DNA from: Paenibacillus timonensis
GTDB lineage: Bacteria > Bacillota > Bacilli > Paenibacillales > Paenibacillaceae
Assembly (NCBI RefSeq): GCF_009725205.1
Contig: NZ_WNZY01000004.1
Span: 62,001 to 126,000, forward strand
DNA length: 64,000 bases
Reading direction: 5' to 3'
Below are positions 8,018 to 16,152 of the stretch, in pieces. Both the position numbers and the translations under genes were made by a program. How positions within the stretch are numbered: position 1 is the first letter of the stretch; every line of letters begins with the position of its first letter. The notes under the pieces are model-generated. The model was not told the origin of the DNA, did no database searches, and worked only from the letters and a program-made list of their open reading frames with translations.

Positions 8018-8749
8018 ATGAAAAAAGCATTAATCGTCTGGGGCGGCTGGGATGGACATGAGCCGGATCAGGTAGCTGGAATTTTCGCCGGCGTTCTGCG
8101 AGAGCATGCATTCGAGGTGGAGGTCTCCGATACCTTGGAGGCTTTTGCCGATGCGGAAAAGCTGCTTGGTCTTGATCTAATCGTACCGGTGTGGACGATG
8201 GGAACCATCGACCAGGGGCTGGTAAATAATGTGTCGGCAGCGGTACAAGCGGGAACCGGCCTGGCCGGTTGCCATGGCGGGATGTGCGATTCGTTCCGGA
8301 ACAACGTCGATTGGCAATTTATGACCGGCGGACAATGGGTTGCCCACCCTGGTAATGACGGTGTGGACTACAAGGTTGAAATCATCGCCAATTCCAGTCC
8401 GTTAGTGGAAGGGATCGAGGATTTCCGCGTTCAGACCGAGCAGTATTACCTCCATGTCGACCCCGCCGTTGAGGTGCTAGCGACCACCCGTTTCCCGGTC
8501 GTTGACGGACCTCACCGCCTCAATAAGCCGGTTGATATGCCGGTCGTGTGGACGAAGCGCTGGGGCATCGGACGAGTCTACTATAATTCGCTAGGTCATC
8601 ACGCGGATATCGTGGACCTGCCTCCGGTGAAGGAAATGATGACTCGCGGGATGCTGTGGGCAGCGGAAGGCAAGCGGCTTGCCCTGGAATCGCAAGGCGG
8701 CAATGGACAGCTCCAGCACAATTATACGGGCATGGGGGACAGCCAATAA
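8018..8749 (+). CDS. ThuA domain-containing protein
   Basis: 243 residues resembling the ThuA (trehalose utilization, DUF1037) family, which adopts a glutamine-amidotransferase-like fold: ALIVWGGWDGHEPDQVA at the N-terminus, then GLAGCHGGMCDSFR and VWTKRWGIGRVYYNSLGHHADI. ThuA proteins are found in sugar catabolic operons next to Gfo/Idh dehydrogenases, as here, and are implicated in keto-sugar metabolism; the exact reaction is not established. It follows repeat array A and is translationally coupled to the next gene by a TAATG overlap. Confidence 0.85.
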   Translation: MKKALIVWGGWDGHEPDQVAGIFAGVLREHAFEVEVSDTLEAFADAEKLLGLDLIVPVWTMGTIDQGLVNNVSAAVQAGTGLAGCHGGMCDSFRNNVDWQFMTGGQWVAHPGNDGVDYKVEIIANSSPLVEGIEDFRVQTEQYYLHVDPAVEVLATTRFPVVDGPHRLNKPVDMPVVWTKRWGIGRVYYNSLGHHADIVDLPPVKEMMTRGMLWAAEGKRLALESQGGNGQLQHNYTGMGDSQ

Positions 8750-9852
8750 TGGACAAAATCAAGGTAGGGATTATCGGCTGCGGCAAAATCAGCGGCATTT
8801 ACATGGAAAATTGTGCAAAGTTCGAGGCGCTTGATCTTGTGGCCTGTGCCGACCTCGATGTGAACCGGGCGCGGGAGCAGGCCAAACAATACAACGTCCC
8901 CCGAGCCTGCTCGGTTGACGAGTTGCTGCAAGATCCCGACATTCAGATCGTGATCAACCTGACCATTCCGGCGGCACATGCCGAGGTTTGCCTGAAAGCA
9001 TTGGATTCCGGCAAACATGTGTACGTGGAGAAGCCGCTGGCCGTAACCCGTGAGGAAGGCTTGGCCGTCCTCGAAGCAGCCCGCCGCAACGGGCTCATGG
9101 TCGGCAGCGCGCCGGAGACGTTCTTCGGCGCCGGAATCCAGACGGCGCTGAAGCTGATTCAGGACGGGGCCATTGGCCGTCCCGTGTCGGCGGCTGCGTT
9201 TATGATGAGCCGCGGGCACGAGTTCTGGCATCCAGACCCGGAATTTTATTATGCCAAAGGCGGAGGACCGATGTTTGATATGGGTCCCTACTATTTGACG
9301 GCACTGATTCAGTTGTTGGGTCCGATTCATCGTATCGCCGGCATGACCGGCAAAGCGCTGGAACAACGTACGATCACCAGCGAGAAAAAGTACGGGCAAT
9401 CGATTGAAGTCGAGGTGCCCACTCATGTCACGGGTACGCTGCAATTTGCGCATGGAGCGATTGCTACGCTAACCACCAGCTTCGATATTTTTGGTGGCAG
9501 CACGCTGCCCCCGATCGAAATTCATGGGACCGAAGGCACGTTGCTTGTACCTGATCCGAATTCCTTCGGCGGCCCGGTCAAACTCCGTCGGATCGGCGAG
9601 GAAGCCTGGACCGAGGTCCCGCTGCTCCCTGGCTATGCCGAGAACAGCCGCGGCATCGGCCCTGCCGACATGGCGAGCGCCTTGCTGCACGGCCGGCCGC
9701 ACCGCGCCAGCGGCGAGCTGGCCTACCACGTGCTGGAGGCGATGTGGGGTTTCCACGATGCCTCCGATGCGGGCACCTACTATGAGATGCAAAGCACCTG
9801 TACCCCACCCGCCGCATTGCCGGTGGGACTGGAGCCGTATCGGCTTGATTAG
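8749..9852 (+). CDS. Gfo/Idh/MocA-family oxidoreductase
   Basis: About 367 residues. The Rossmann motif VGIIGCGKISGIYMEN opens the protein and the family signature VEKPLAVT lies near residue 95; the second domain has GGGPMFDMGPYYLTALIQLLGP. The frame continues upstream to 8656, but the ATG at 8749 gives a canonical N-terminus and overlaps the ThuA stop codon by one base. Together with ThuA and the upstream dehydrogenase it forms a sugar oxidation module whose substrate I cannot name. A good terminator follows. Confidence 0.88.
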   Translation: MDKIKVGIIGCGKISGIYMENCAKFEALDLVACADLDVNRAREQAKQYNVPRACSVDELLQDPDIQIVINLTIPAAHAEVCLKALDSGKHVYVEKPLAVTREEGLAVLEAARRNGLMVGSAPETFFGAGIQTALKLIQDGAIGRPVSAAAFMMSRGHEFWHPDPEFYYAKGGGPMFDMGPYYLTALIQLLGPIHRIAGMTGKALEQRTITSEKKYGQSIEVEVPTHVTGTLQFAHGAIATLTTSFDIFGGSTLPPIEIHGTEGTLLVPDPNSFGGPVKLRRIGEEAWTEVPLLPGYAENSRGIGPADMASALLHGRPHRASGELAYHVLEAMWGFHDASDAGTYYEMQSTCTPPAALPVGLEPYRLD

Positions 9853-9886
9853 CCGGATAACTAGCTGAACGAAACCCAAACGCAAA

Positions 9887-9924
9887 GAACCCCCGAGCTT
9901 CTTCCAGTTCGGGAGTTCTTTTTT
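9887..9924 (+). terminator. Terminator of the dehydrogenase-ThuA operon
   Basis: A 12-bp stem (9887-9898 with 9907-9918, including G:U pairs) is followed by a run of seven T residues. It lies 35 bp after the second Gfo/Idh gene. Confidence 0.85.
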
Positions 9925-9988
9925 AGTATAGTCCAAACTATGCGCGCCATATAGATGAACAGCGATTTATGGAGAGGAATGGGGAACT

Positions 9989-10237
9989 ATGGCCGCTAAT
10001 AAGCAACGTCCCTTTATATTTGTGACGATCAAAGCGTCTACGATCCGAAACATCTTTGTTCTGGATCTCATTGCAGGGACCGGAATTTACTACTTGATCA
10101 AGTTGGTAACCGCCAGCGTGCTGTTGGGCTCGGTTGGCAGCGCTTTGGGGACGGAGGCGATGAAGCGAATACCCATAGCGCGGTTGATTCAAATGAACCG
10201 GAGCATCTCCCCTGTAAAAAAAGCGGATCGTCACTAA
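9989..10237 (+). CDS. Small hypothetical protein
   Basis: 82 residues, not recognised. A basic N-terminus (MAANKQRP) is followed by two moderately hydrophobic stretches, the first containing IFVLDLIAGTGIYYLIKLVT, and a basic tail. It could be a small membrane-associated protein. The ATG follows GGGGAAC. It stands alone between the upstream terminator and a minus-strand operon whose terminator overlaps its last codons, which keeps some doubt about whether it is a real gene. Confidence 0.5.
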   Translation: MAANKQRPFIFVTIKASTIRNIFVLDLIAGTGIYYLIKLVTASVLLGSVGSALGTEAMKRIPIARLIQMNRSISPVKKADRH

Positions 10238-10247
10238 TTCGACGATC
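10216..10247 (-). terminator. Terminator of the SDR/KDPG aldolase operon
   Basis: GATCGTC (10226-10232) pairs with GACGATC (10241-10247). On the minus strand the hairpin is followed by a run of seven T residues (10216-10222). It overlaps the 3' end of the small plus-strand gene. Confidence 0.75.
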
Positions 10248-10279
10248 AGCCTTTTCAACCGGCGATTCCCCCCGCCGTG

Positions 10280-11062
10280 TTACAACACCGACGACGTGCC
10301 GCCGTCGATGTTGACCGCCGTGCCCGTCACATACGACGCGGCCTCGGAGACCAGGAAGGCGATCACCTTCGCCGCCTCCTCTACCTGGCCAATCCGCCCC
10401 AGCGGGATGCCATGGCGCGGATCGGTCGCGAACTGCTCCCAGGTGAGGTCGGGCGCGGCTTGGCGCCATTTTCGCTCGATCTGGTCGCTGCGGACCAGCC
10501 CGATGCATACCGCATTCACACGGATGCGGTCGGCAGCTAGGTCCTTGCTCATCGCCTTCGTGAGGGCCAGGCCGGCTGCCCGGCTAACCGATGTCGGCAA
10601 AGAAGAAGCTCCCGGCGTCTTGCCGCTGATTGCGGTGACGTTTAGGATCGCACCGCCCCCGGCTTCACGCAGATAGGGAACGGCAGCCCGGGAGAAGTTC
10701 ACTGTCCCGAGCACCTTTAGATCCAGATCCGCTCCCCAAGTCTCCGCCTCGACTTGCTCGAAAGGCCCTGCGGCCGACGTTCCGGCGTTGTTGATGACAA
10801 TATCGAGCCCGCCAAATTGCTCCGCCGCCTGCTCTACCGCCCGGCGCGCATCCTCACCCGAAGCGACGTCGGCGACGAGGACGAGCGGTTCAACCCCCGT
10901 CTTCGCATGAATGGTCGCGGCCGCTTCCCTAAGCGGACCTTCCCCCCGCGCGACGATGGCTACTTGAGCCCCTTCCGCAGCTAGCATGAGGGCGGTAGCA
11001 AGACCAATGCCCTTGCTGCCGCCGGTTATCATTGCCCGTTTCCCTTGCAAACCAAGATCCAC
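10280..11062 (-). CDS. SDR-family protein lacking the catalytic Tyr and Lys
   Basis: 260 residues with a clear SDR Rossmann fold: cofactor motif TGGSKGIG (residues 13-20), NNAG near 91 and the C-terminal NIDGG. Where active SDRs have Y-x-x-x-K, this protein reads T157-S-V-S-R161, so both the catalytic Tyr and Lys are absent. It may bind NAD(P) without classical dehydrogenase activity or use another mechanism. It is the last gene of a three-gene operon with KDPG aldolase and a large unidentified protein, next to kduI/kduD, which suggests a role in uronate or polysaccharide metabolism. Confidence 0.8.
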   Translation of the reverse strand: MDLGLQGKRAMITGGSKGIGLATALMLAAEGAQVAIVARGEGPLREAAATIHAKTGVEPLVLVADVASGEDARRAVEQAAEQFGGLDIVINNAGTSAAGPFEQVEAETWGADLDLKVLGTVNFSRAAVPYLREAGGGAILNVTAISGKTPGASSLPTSVSRAAGLALTKAMSKDLAADRIRVNAVCIGLVRSDQIERKWRQAAPDLTWEQFATDPRHGIPLGRIGQVEEAAKVIAFLVSEAASYVTGTAVNIDGGTSSVL

Positions 11063-11112
11063 GTGAATCCCTCCTCGTCGATTTATTCTTTTTTATTCAG
11101 AATAATTTACGT

Positions 11113-11781
11113 TTAGGATAACCCTTTGGCCTTCAAATACTCCGCCTTATAAGCCGCCGCCTTCTGGGCGATCAGCGACAGGTCGTTCTTCTTCACCGCT
11201 TCGTTCGTCAAGTCCGAGCCAATGCCGACAGCCACCGCCCCGGCTTGGATCCATTCGCCGAGATTCGCCAGCGAGACCCCGCCGGTAGGCATGAGGTTTG
11301 CCTGCGGCAACGGCCCCTTGACGGCCTTGATCATCGACGGATCGTACAGATTGCCCGGGAACAGCTTCACGATGTCCGCCCCCAGCTCCAGCGCTTCCTG
11401 GATTTCTTTGATCGTCATGCATCCAGGCATCACCGGGATGCGGTAACGGTTACACAATCTCACCGTGTCCGGGTTCAAGGATGGCCCGACGACGAACTGA
11501 GCGCCGCTCAGAATCGCCGCCCGCGCCGTTTCGGGATCAAGCACCGTTCCCACGCCGATTATGGCATATCGGGATTCATCCTGCGTGTCCCAGGTGTATT
11601 TGCGGGCTAGCTCCTCGATCGCCCGTAAAGCAAACGGAATCGTCATCGTGACTTCGATGACTTTAATACCGCCGGCAATCGCCTGCTCGGCCATTTGCAC
11701 GACTTCCTCCGGAGTTTCACCACGCAACACGGCGACAACGCCTTCTTGCATGATTTTTTGCGTAAGCAGCAGCTTCTTCAT
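11113..11781 (-). CDS. eda: KDPG/KHG aldolase
   Basis: 222 residues of the class I aldolase family that splits 2-keto-3-deoxy-6-phosphogluconate into pyruvate and glyceraldehyde 3-phosphate. The family pattern is visible: VVAVLRGETPEEVV, GGIKVIEVTMTIP with the conserved Glu, IGVGTVLDPE, and the Schiff-base Lys within ADIVKLFPGN. The ATG follows GAGGG. It provides the final step for the kduI-kduD-kdgK pathway encoded nearby, although it lies on the opposite strand from kduI/kduD. The symbol kdgA is used as well. Confidence 0.92.
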   Translation of the reverse strand: MKKLLLTQKIMQEGVVAVLRGETPEEVVQMAEQAIAGGIKVIEVTMTIPFALRAIEELARKYTWDTQDESRYAIIGVGTVLDPETARAAILSGAQFVVGPSLNPDTVRLCNRYRIPVMPGCMTIKEIQEALELGADIVKLFPGNLYDPSMIKAVKGPLPQANLMPTGGVSLANLGEWIQAGAVAVGIGSDLTNEAVKKNDLSLIAQKAAAYKAEYLKAKGLS

Positions 11782-11821
11782 CCTTATACCCTCTTTCTTA
11801 CGATTACGTGTTCTTTACCCC

Positions 11822-13483
11822 TTACAATGAAAAAGAATATGACTCCAAATCAACACGCTGGCCGTTCACCTGTCGATTTCCCAGAAGTCCGGGACCCTCA
11901 ACGCGGAGCAAAAGCTTGGCTTCCTCGGCATATGTAGCGTACGACACACCGATGCTTCCCGCTCCTCCACCGACTTCATATCGGGGCGCACGGGACATCG
12001 CAGTTGAGACGAACTCATCCAGTCCGGTGATCCCCCGAAGGCTCGCTCCCGGTACGCCAAGGGCTTCCACTACGATGCCAACGCAGCGTGCATCCGCCAC
12101 AACTTTCAGATAACCGTTCCGATCCTGTACCTGGTAAGCCCCCGATACATACACGGCAAAATACGTCTCTTCGACCTTTCCGAATATACCATTCGCTGCA
12201 AACCGCCATTCTCCTTCCGGAAGCACGCCATAGACCTGTTCCGTCGCGTCTTCCGGCAGTGAGTATACAGCCATAACGACATTCTTATGATACAGCACAT
12301 CCGTCCACCCGCTTTGATGGCGCGGGTCGTTGCCCGCAGGATCATATCCTTTGCCGGGATGGAAAAAATACAGCTGATTGCCTTTCTCGCCGCGGACCGG
12401 CAAGCTGAATAGCCAACGCAGCTGTTCGTTGTCGAATTCCTCGACTCTCTCCCACATCCCCCCGACCCCAAATTGACCGGTGAGATAAGCATAGGAATGA
12501 AGCCGATGCTTCACACCGCCGATCTCTTTAAGAAGAGCGGCTCGGGCCTCGAAGGGTTCATTCCGCTCCAGCGCCCGATGCCGAGCTCGCAGGGGCGCTT
12601 CGTAGAATAGAAACCCGGCATACTCTGTACGTGGCATCGCTTTCGGCAACTCGAAATCGCCGAATTGCACGTAGTCGTGCAAGACGTTGGCGTCCCGCGG
12701 CGCATCATGCGGCCAGCCGCGGGCATGGGCCCCAACCCAGGACCCTTTGAAATAATACACCGCTCGAACGTTCCATAAATGGTCGAGCATCTCGGAGAGC
12801 TCGTTCTTGACCTCCGCATCATCCACCAGCCCCCACGCGCAGGTAAACGCCTGAATCCAATGCCAGAACCACGGCAAAGCCCCGTATTCGGCCATACCCT
12901 CAAGGCGAAGATGGACAAGCGTTTGTCGCAGGCATTCCCTTCCATCCGCAAACAATGCCGCATCCCCGTATCGCTGTCCAAAGATCAGCTTCGCAGCCGT
13001 GTACTTCGCCTCGTGATGGTTGTACTCCCGTAAAGGTTTGCGATAAAATCCGCTGCGGTACACATGGGACAAGGCCTCCTCGAACCGCGCAGCCACCTCC
13101 GGGCTCAGGTGCTCCCCATAGCTCTGCACGAAATACACCATCAAACTGCCCATCAGCTCCACCGGCAGCACATGAGGCGTTGCCAGATCCGGAGCCGGGT
13201 CAAGCCCCAGTGGCCAATGGCCGTACAACGGGCTAGCCGCCACCCGATCCTGCAGTAGAAGCACACGCAGCAGCACCTTCTCCGCCAGTTGCCGGCCTTC
13301 CACGCGATCAAACGACGACGTTTCTTCCGAGTCGACGGCGGCTGCAAATAAATAGGAGGCGTAATAAAAGTTGTCCCGAATATCGCCGTGAAACCATAGC
13401 CCGCTGGCTAGGAGAGGCTGACGCCACGCATACTCGGCCGCTCGATGGACGATTTCTCCCATTCTTGTTCGATAAAGATTCAT
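11822..13483 (-). CDS. Large uncharacterised protein, possibly (alpha/alpha) toroid carbohydrate-active
   Basis: About 553 residues, family not recognised with certainty. The N-terminal two thirds are rich in aromatic residues and His (YNHHEAKYTAAKLIFG, LPWFWHWIQAFTCAWG, HARGWPHDAPRDANVLHDY), suggestive of an alpha-barrel glycan-active enzyme such as those with heparinase- or GH88/GH105-like folds. The C-terminal third looks beta-rich. No signal peptide is visible, so it would act in the cytoplasm. It is the first gene of the operon with KDPG aldolase, hinting that it releases or processes unsaturated uronate sugars. Start at ATG 13483 chosen for GGGG 9 nt upstream; the frame opens at 13507. 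Confidence 0.55.
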   Translation of the reverse strand: MNLYRTRMGEIVHRAAEYAWRQPLLASGLWFHGDIRDNFYYASYLFAAAVDSEETSSFDRVEGRQLAEKVLLRVLLLQDRVAASPLYGHWPLGLDPAPDLATPHVLPVELMGSLMVYFVQSYGEHLSPEVAARFEEALSHVYRSGFYRKPLREYNHHEAKYTAAKLIFGQRYGDAALFADGRECLRQTLVHLRLEGMAEYGALPWFWHWIQAFTCAWGLVDDAEVKNELSEMLDHLWNVRAVYYFKGSWVGAHARGWPHDAPRDANVLHDYVQFGDFELPKAMPRTEYAGFLFYEAPLRARHRALERNEPFEARAALLKEIGGVKHRLHSYAYLTGQFGVGGMWERVEEFDNEQLRWLFSLPVRGEKGNQLYFFHPGKGYDPAGNDPRHQSGWTDVLYHKNVVMAVYSLPEDATEQVYGVLPEGEWRFAANGIFGKVEETYFAVYVSGAYQVQDRNGYLKVVADARCVGIVVEALGVPGASLRGITGLDEFVSTAMSRAPRYEVGGGAGSIGVSYATYAEEAKLLLRVEGPGLLGNRQVNGQRVDLESYSFSL

Positions 13484-13605
13484 CAATTCGCGCCCCTTCC
13501 CCCACATCCTATCATGGTTCCCTCGGCGGCTAAAGCCGGTGAATCCACGATTTGTTACGGCAATCCTCTGAACTTCTGCGAGCTTCCTTCTCTAGATGTA
13601 ACCCC

Positions 13606-13667
13606 TTGCAAAATGAACCGAAATGGATTAATGTGAACGTATATGAACATTATACACCAAAATGAAC
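13606..13667 (+). promoter_or_regulatory. kduI promoter with phased TGAAC direct repeats
   Basis: A plausible promoter is TTGCAA (13606-13611), 17 nt, TAATGT (13629-13634). Over it lie four direct copies of TGAAC, preceded by A/T-rich bases, starting at 13614, 13634, 13644 and 13663. The spacings 20, 10 and 19 place them on one face of the helix. Direct repeats with helical phasing are typical operators of DeoR-family repressors, and such a gene is the second of this operon. Confidence 0.5.
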
Positions 13668-13687
13668 GTGAAAAGGAGAGATTTTAC

Positions 13688-14521
13688 ATGGAACGTCGCT
13701 ACGCTTCGCATCCCAATGAGGTCAAGCAATTCGATACGGATCGGCTGCGCAAGGAATTCCACATCCCCACCTTGTTTACGCCGGATCGCCTGGAGCTGGT
13801 ACTCACGCATGAAGACCGGCTGATTATCGGCGGTGCCGCCCCGGTGAAGCAGGAAGTTAAGCTGGAGACCGATCTGAAGGAGCTGGGGGTCGCCTACTTC
13901 CTCGAACGGCGCGAACTTGGAGCCATTAATGTAGGCGGGCCGGGATCGATCCTTGTCGACGGTACGGAATACGAGCTGAACAACAAGGATTGCTTGTACG
14001 TCGGCAAAGGCTCGCGCGAGGTAATTTTCCGAAGCAAGGATGTGGCGAAGCCAGCGAAATTCTATTTAAATTCGGCCCCGGCGCATCTGGAGTTCCCTAC
14101 GGCCAAAACAACGCTAGCGGAAGCCGAATCCGGTGCGCTTGGTTCGATCGAGAACTCGAACGACCGTACCATTCACCGGTTCATTCATGAGAATGGCCTG
14201 CAAAGCTCTCAGCTCGTGATGGGGATGACCCAGCTCAAGACCGGCAACATGTGGAACACGATGCCTGCCCATGTCCATCCACGCCGCATGGAAGCTTATA
14301 TGTACTTCGATTTGGCGGACGACGCCGTTGTATTTCATCTAATGGGCGAACCCAGCGAAACCCGGCATATCGTGATGCGCAACGAGCAAGCCGTCATCTC
14401 GCCGAGTTGGTCGATCCATAGCGGGGTCGGAACTAGCAATTATACATTTATTTGGGGAATGGCCGGCGATAACAAAGCCTATGCGGACATGGACGCAGTT
14501 CCCATGAAAGACTTGAAATAA
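13688..14521 (+). CDS. kduI: 5-dehydro-4-deoxy-D-glucuronate isomerase
   Basis: 277 residues. It converts 5-keto-4-deoxyuronate (DKI) to 3-deoxy-D-glycero-2,5-hexodiulosonate (DKII) in pectin/unsaturated uronate breakdown. The sequence starts MERRYASHPNEVKQFDT, typical of KduI, and carries the cupin metal site in MPAHVHPRRMEAYMYF (His-x-His plus Glu) with a later His in WSIHSGVGTSNYTFIWGM. ATG at 13688 follows AAGGAGAG by 7 nt. It heads an operon with a DeoR regulator and kduD. Confidence 0.95.
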   Translation: MERRYASHPNEVKQFDTDRLRKEFHIPTLFTPDRLELVLTHEDRLIIGGAAPVKQEVKLETDLKELGVAYFLERRELGAINVGGPGSILVDGTEYELNNKDCLYVGKGSREVIFRSKDVAKPAKFYLNSAPAHLEFPTAKTTLAEAESGALGSIENSNDRTIHRFIHENGLQSSQLVMGMTQLKTGNMWNTMPAHVHPRRMEAYMYFDLADDAVVFHLMGEPSETRHIVMRNEQAVISPSWSIHSGVGTSNYTFIWGMAGDNKAYADMDAVPMKDLK

Positions 14522-14539
14522 GAAAGAGTGAAATCTAGC

Positions 14540-15301
14540 ATGAATCAAATTCGACGTTATGAAAAAATCATGGAGGTTCTGCTGACGCAAAAGGAAGTGA
14601 CGGTGGCGGAATTAAGCGAGAGCCTGGGCGTGACCGGCAAGACGATCCGGGAGGATCTCGCCAAGCTGGAGGAGCAAGGGCTTCTGGTGCGCGTGCATGG
14701 CGGAGCCATGCTTGCCCAAAGCGATCAGTACGGCATCCTGCCGTCCAAAGAGCCGCTGGCGAAACATGCCGAGGAAAAAAGCGAAATCGCCCAGCTCGCC
14801 TTAGCCCACATCCAGGAGGGCGACATTATCGCGCTGGACGGCGGCAGCACCACGCTGGAGATGGCCCGGCGTCTCGAGAATCGGCCTCTGACCGTTGTCA
14901 CCAACGACGTGTACATTATCAGCGAGCTGGCGGCCAAAGACCAAATCCGTCTCGTCGTGCCGGGGGGCTACCGCGTCCGCAATATGCTGGCCGGTCCGGA
15001 GTCCGCAGCGTACGTTCGCCAGTTAAATATCCAGAAGGCTTTTATCTCGGCGACCGGCATCCACCCGGAACACGGGCTGTCGATTTATACCGGTGATTTA
15101 ATTGATTTCAAACGGGCTTTGATCGAAACGTCCCGGGAAGCGATCGCGGTCATGAACCATCAGAAGTTCGGGCAGACGGCGCTCCGCACCTTCGCTTCGC
15201 TCAGCGAAATCTCGCGTATCATCACCGATCGCGGCCTCCCTGCTGAAACGTCACTACCGTACGAGCGTGCCGGCGTAACGATCGAATGGAAAGACGAATA
15301 A
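14540..15301 (+). CDS. DeoR/GlpR-family sugar-phosphate-responsive repressor
   Basis: About 254 residues. An N-terminal winged HTH of the DeoR type (VTVAELSESLGVTGKTIREDLAKLEEQGLLVRVHGGAM) is followed by a sugar-isomerase-like effector domain (LDGGSTTLEMARRL, VVTNDVYIISELA, FISATGIHPEHGLSIYTGD). It lies between kduI and kduD, so it probably represses this operon in response to a pathway intermediate. The phased TGAAC repeats at 13606-13667 are the likely operator. The ATG at 14540 has only a weak ribosome site; translation may be coupled to kduI. Confidence 0.88.
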   Translation: MNQIRRYEKIMEVLLTQKEVTVAELSESLGVTGKTIREDLAKLEEQGLLVRVHGGAMLAQSDQYGILPSKEPLAKHAEEKSEIAQLALAHIQEGDIIALDGGSTTLEMARRLENRPLTVVTNDVYIISELAAKDQIRLVVPGGYRVRNMLAGPESAAYVRQLNIQKAFISATGIHPEHGLSIYTGDLIDFKRALIETSREAIAVMNHQKFGQTALRTFASLSEISRIITDRGLPAETSLPYERAGVTIEWKDE

Positions 15302-15332
15302 CGAACGTTATTTTAAGGAGGAGCGTATACTC

Positions 15333-16085
15333 ATGAATCGATTTGATTTAACAGGCAAAACGGCCCTCGTCACCGGGGCAGCCGGTGGACTCGGTCAGGG
15401 CATCGCTGTCGGGTTTGCTGAAGCCGGTGCCAACGTCGTTTGCGCCTCGCTGAGCAGAAGCGCGGAGACAGTAAGCATGATTACGGCCTTGGGCCGTAAA
15501 GCTTCGGAAATCGTGGTGGACCTCAGCGATCACAACAAATTGCAGGAGACCTTCGACGAGGCGCTGAAGCTTACGGGAGCGATCGATATTCTAGTAAACA
15601 ACGCCGGGATCATTCGTCGAACACCCGCCAAGGACCACAGCGAGAAGGATTGGCTTGACGTGATCAACATTAACCTGAACACGGTATTCCTGCTGTCGCA
15701 AATCGCCGGGCGCCACATGATCGAACGCGGCAGCGGCAAAATGATCAACATCTGCTCGATGTTATCTTACCAAGGCGGAATCAACGTACCTGGCTATACG
15801 GCCAGCAAACATGGGGTTGCAGGACTAACCAAAGCGTTCGCCAATGAATGGGCTTCCTACGGTTTGCAGGTCAACGGCATTGCTCCTGGTTACATGGCGA
15901 CAGACAACACGGCGCCGATACGGGCCGATGAGAACCGGAAGGCCTCGATCACGGATCGGATTCCAGCCGGACGTTGGGGAACACCGGAGGACGTAAAGGG
16001 CCCGGCGGTCTTCCTCGCCTCCGCCGCCTCCGACTATTTGAATGGCCATATCCTTTGCGTCGACGGCGGATGGATGGCAAGATAA
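15333..16085 (+). CDS. kduD: 2-deoxy-D-gluconate 3-dehydrogenase (KduD-type SDR)
   Basis: 250 residues. It reduces the KduI product DKII to 2-keto-3-deoxygluconate with NAD(P)H. The SDR signatures are intact: TGAAGGLGQGIAVGF, NNAGIIRRTPA, the catalytic Y-T-A-S-K in VPGYTASKHGVAGLTKAFANEW, and DGGWMAR at the C-terminus as in KduD. AAGGAGGAG precedes the ATG. It is the last gene of the kduI-deoR-kduD operon and is followed by a hairpin. Confidence 0.92.
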   Translation: MNRFDLTGKTALVTGAAGGLGQGIAVGFAEAGANVVCASLSRSAETVSMITALGRKASEIVVDLSDHNKLQETFDEALKLTGAIDILVNNAGIIRRTPAKDHSEKDWLDVININLNTVFLLSQIAGRHMIERGSGKMINICSMLSYQGGINVPGYTASKHGVAGLTKAFANEWASYGLQVNGIAPGYMATDNTAPIRADENRKASITDRIPAGRWGTPEDVKGPAVFLASAASDYLNGHILCVDGGWMAR

Positions 16086-16105
16086 GTTAATATCGATATC
16101 ACCAA

Positions 16106-16141
16106 CAGGCAGCTCCGAGTATTTCCAACGGCGGCTGCCTG
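16106..16141 (+). terminator. Hairpin after kduD, probable terminator
   Basis: CAGGCAGC (16106-16113) pairs with GCTGCCTG (16134-16141) around a 20-nt loop. The following bases are modestly T-rich (TTTCCGATTTGTT). Confidence 0.5.
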
Positions 16142-16152
16142 TTTCCGATTTG

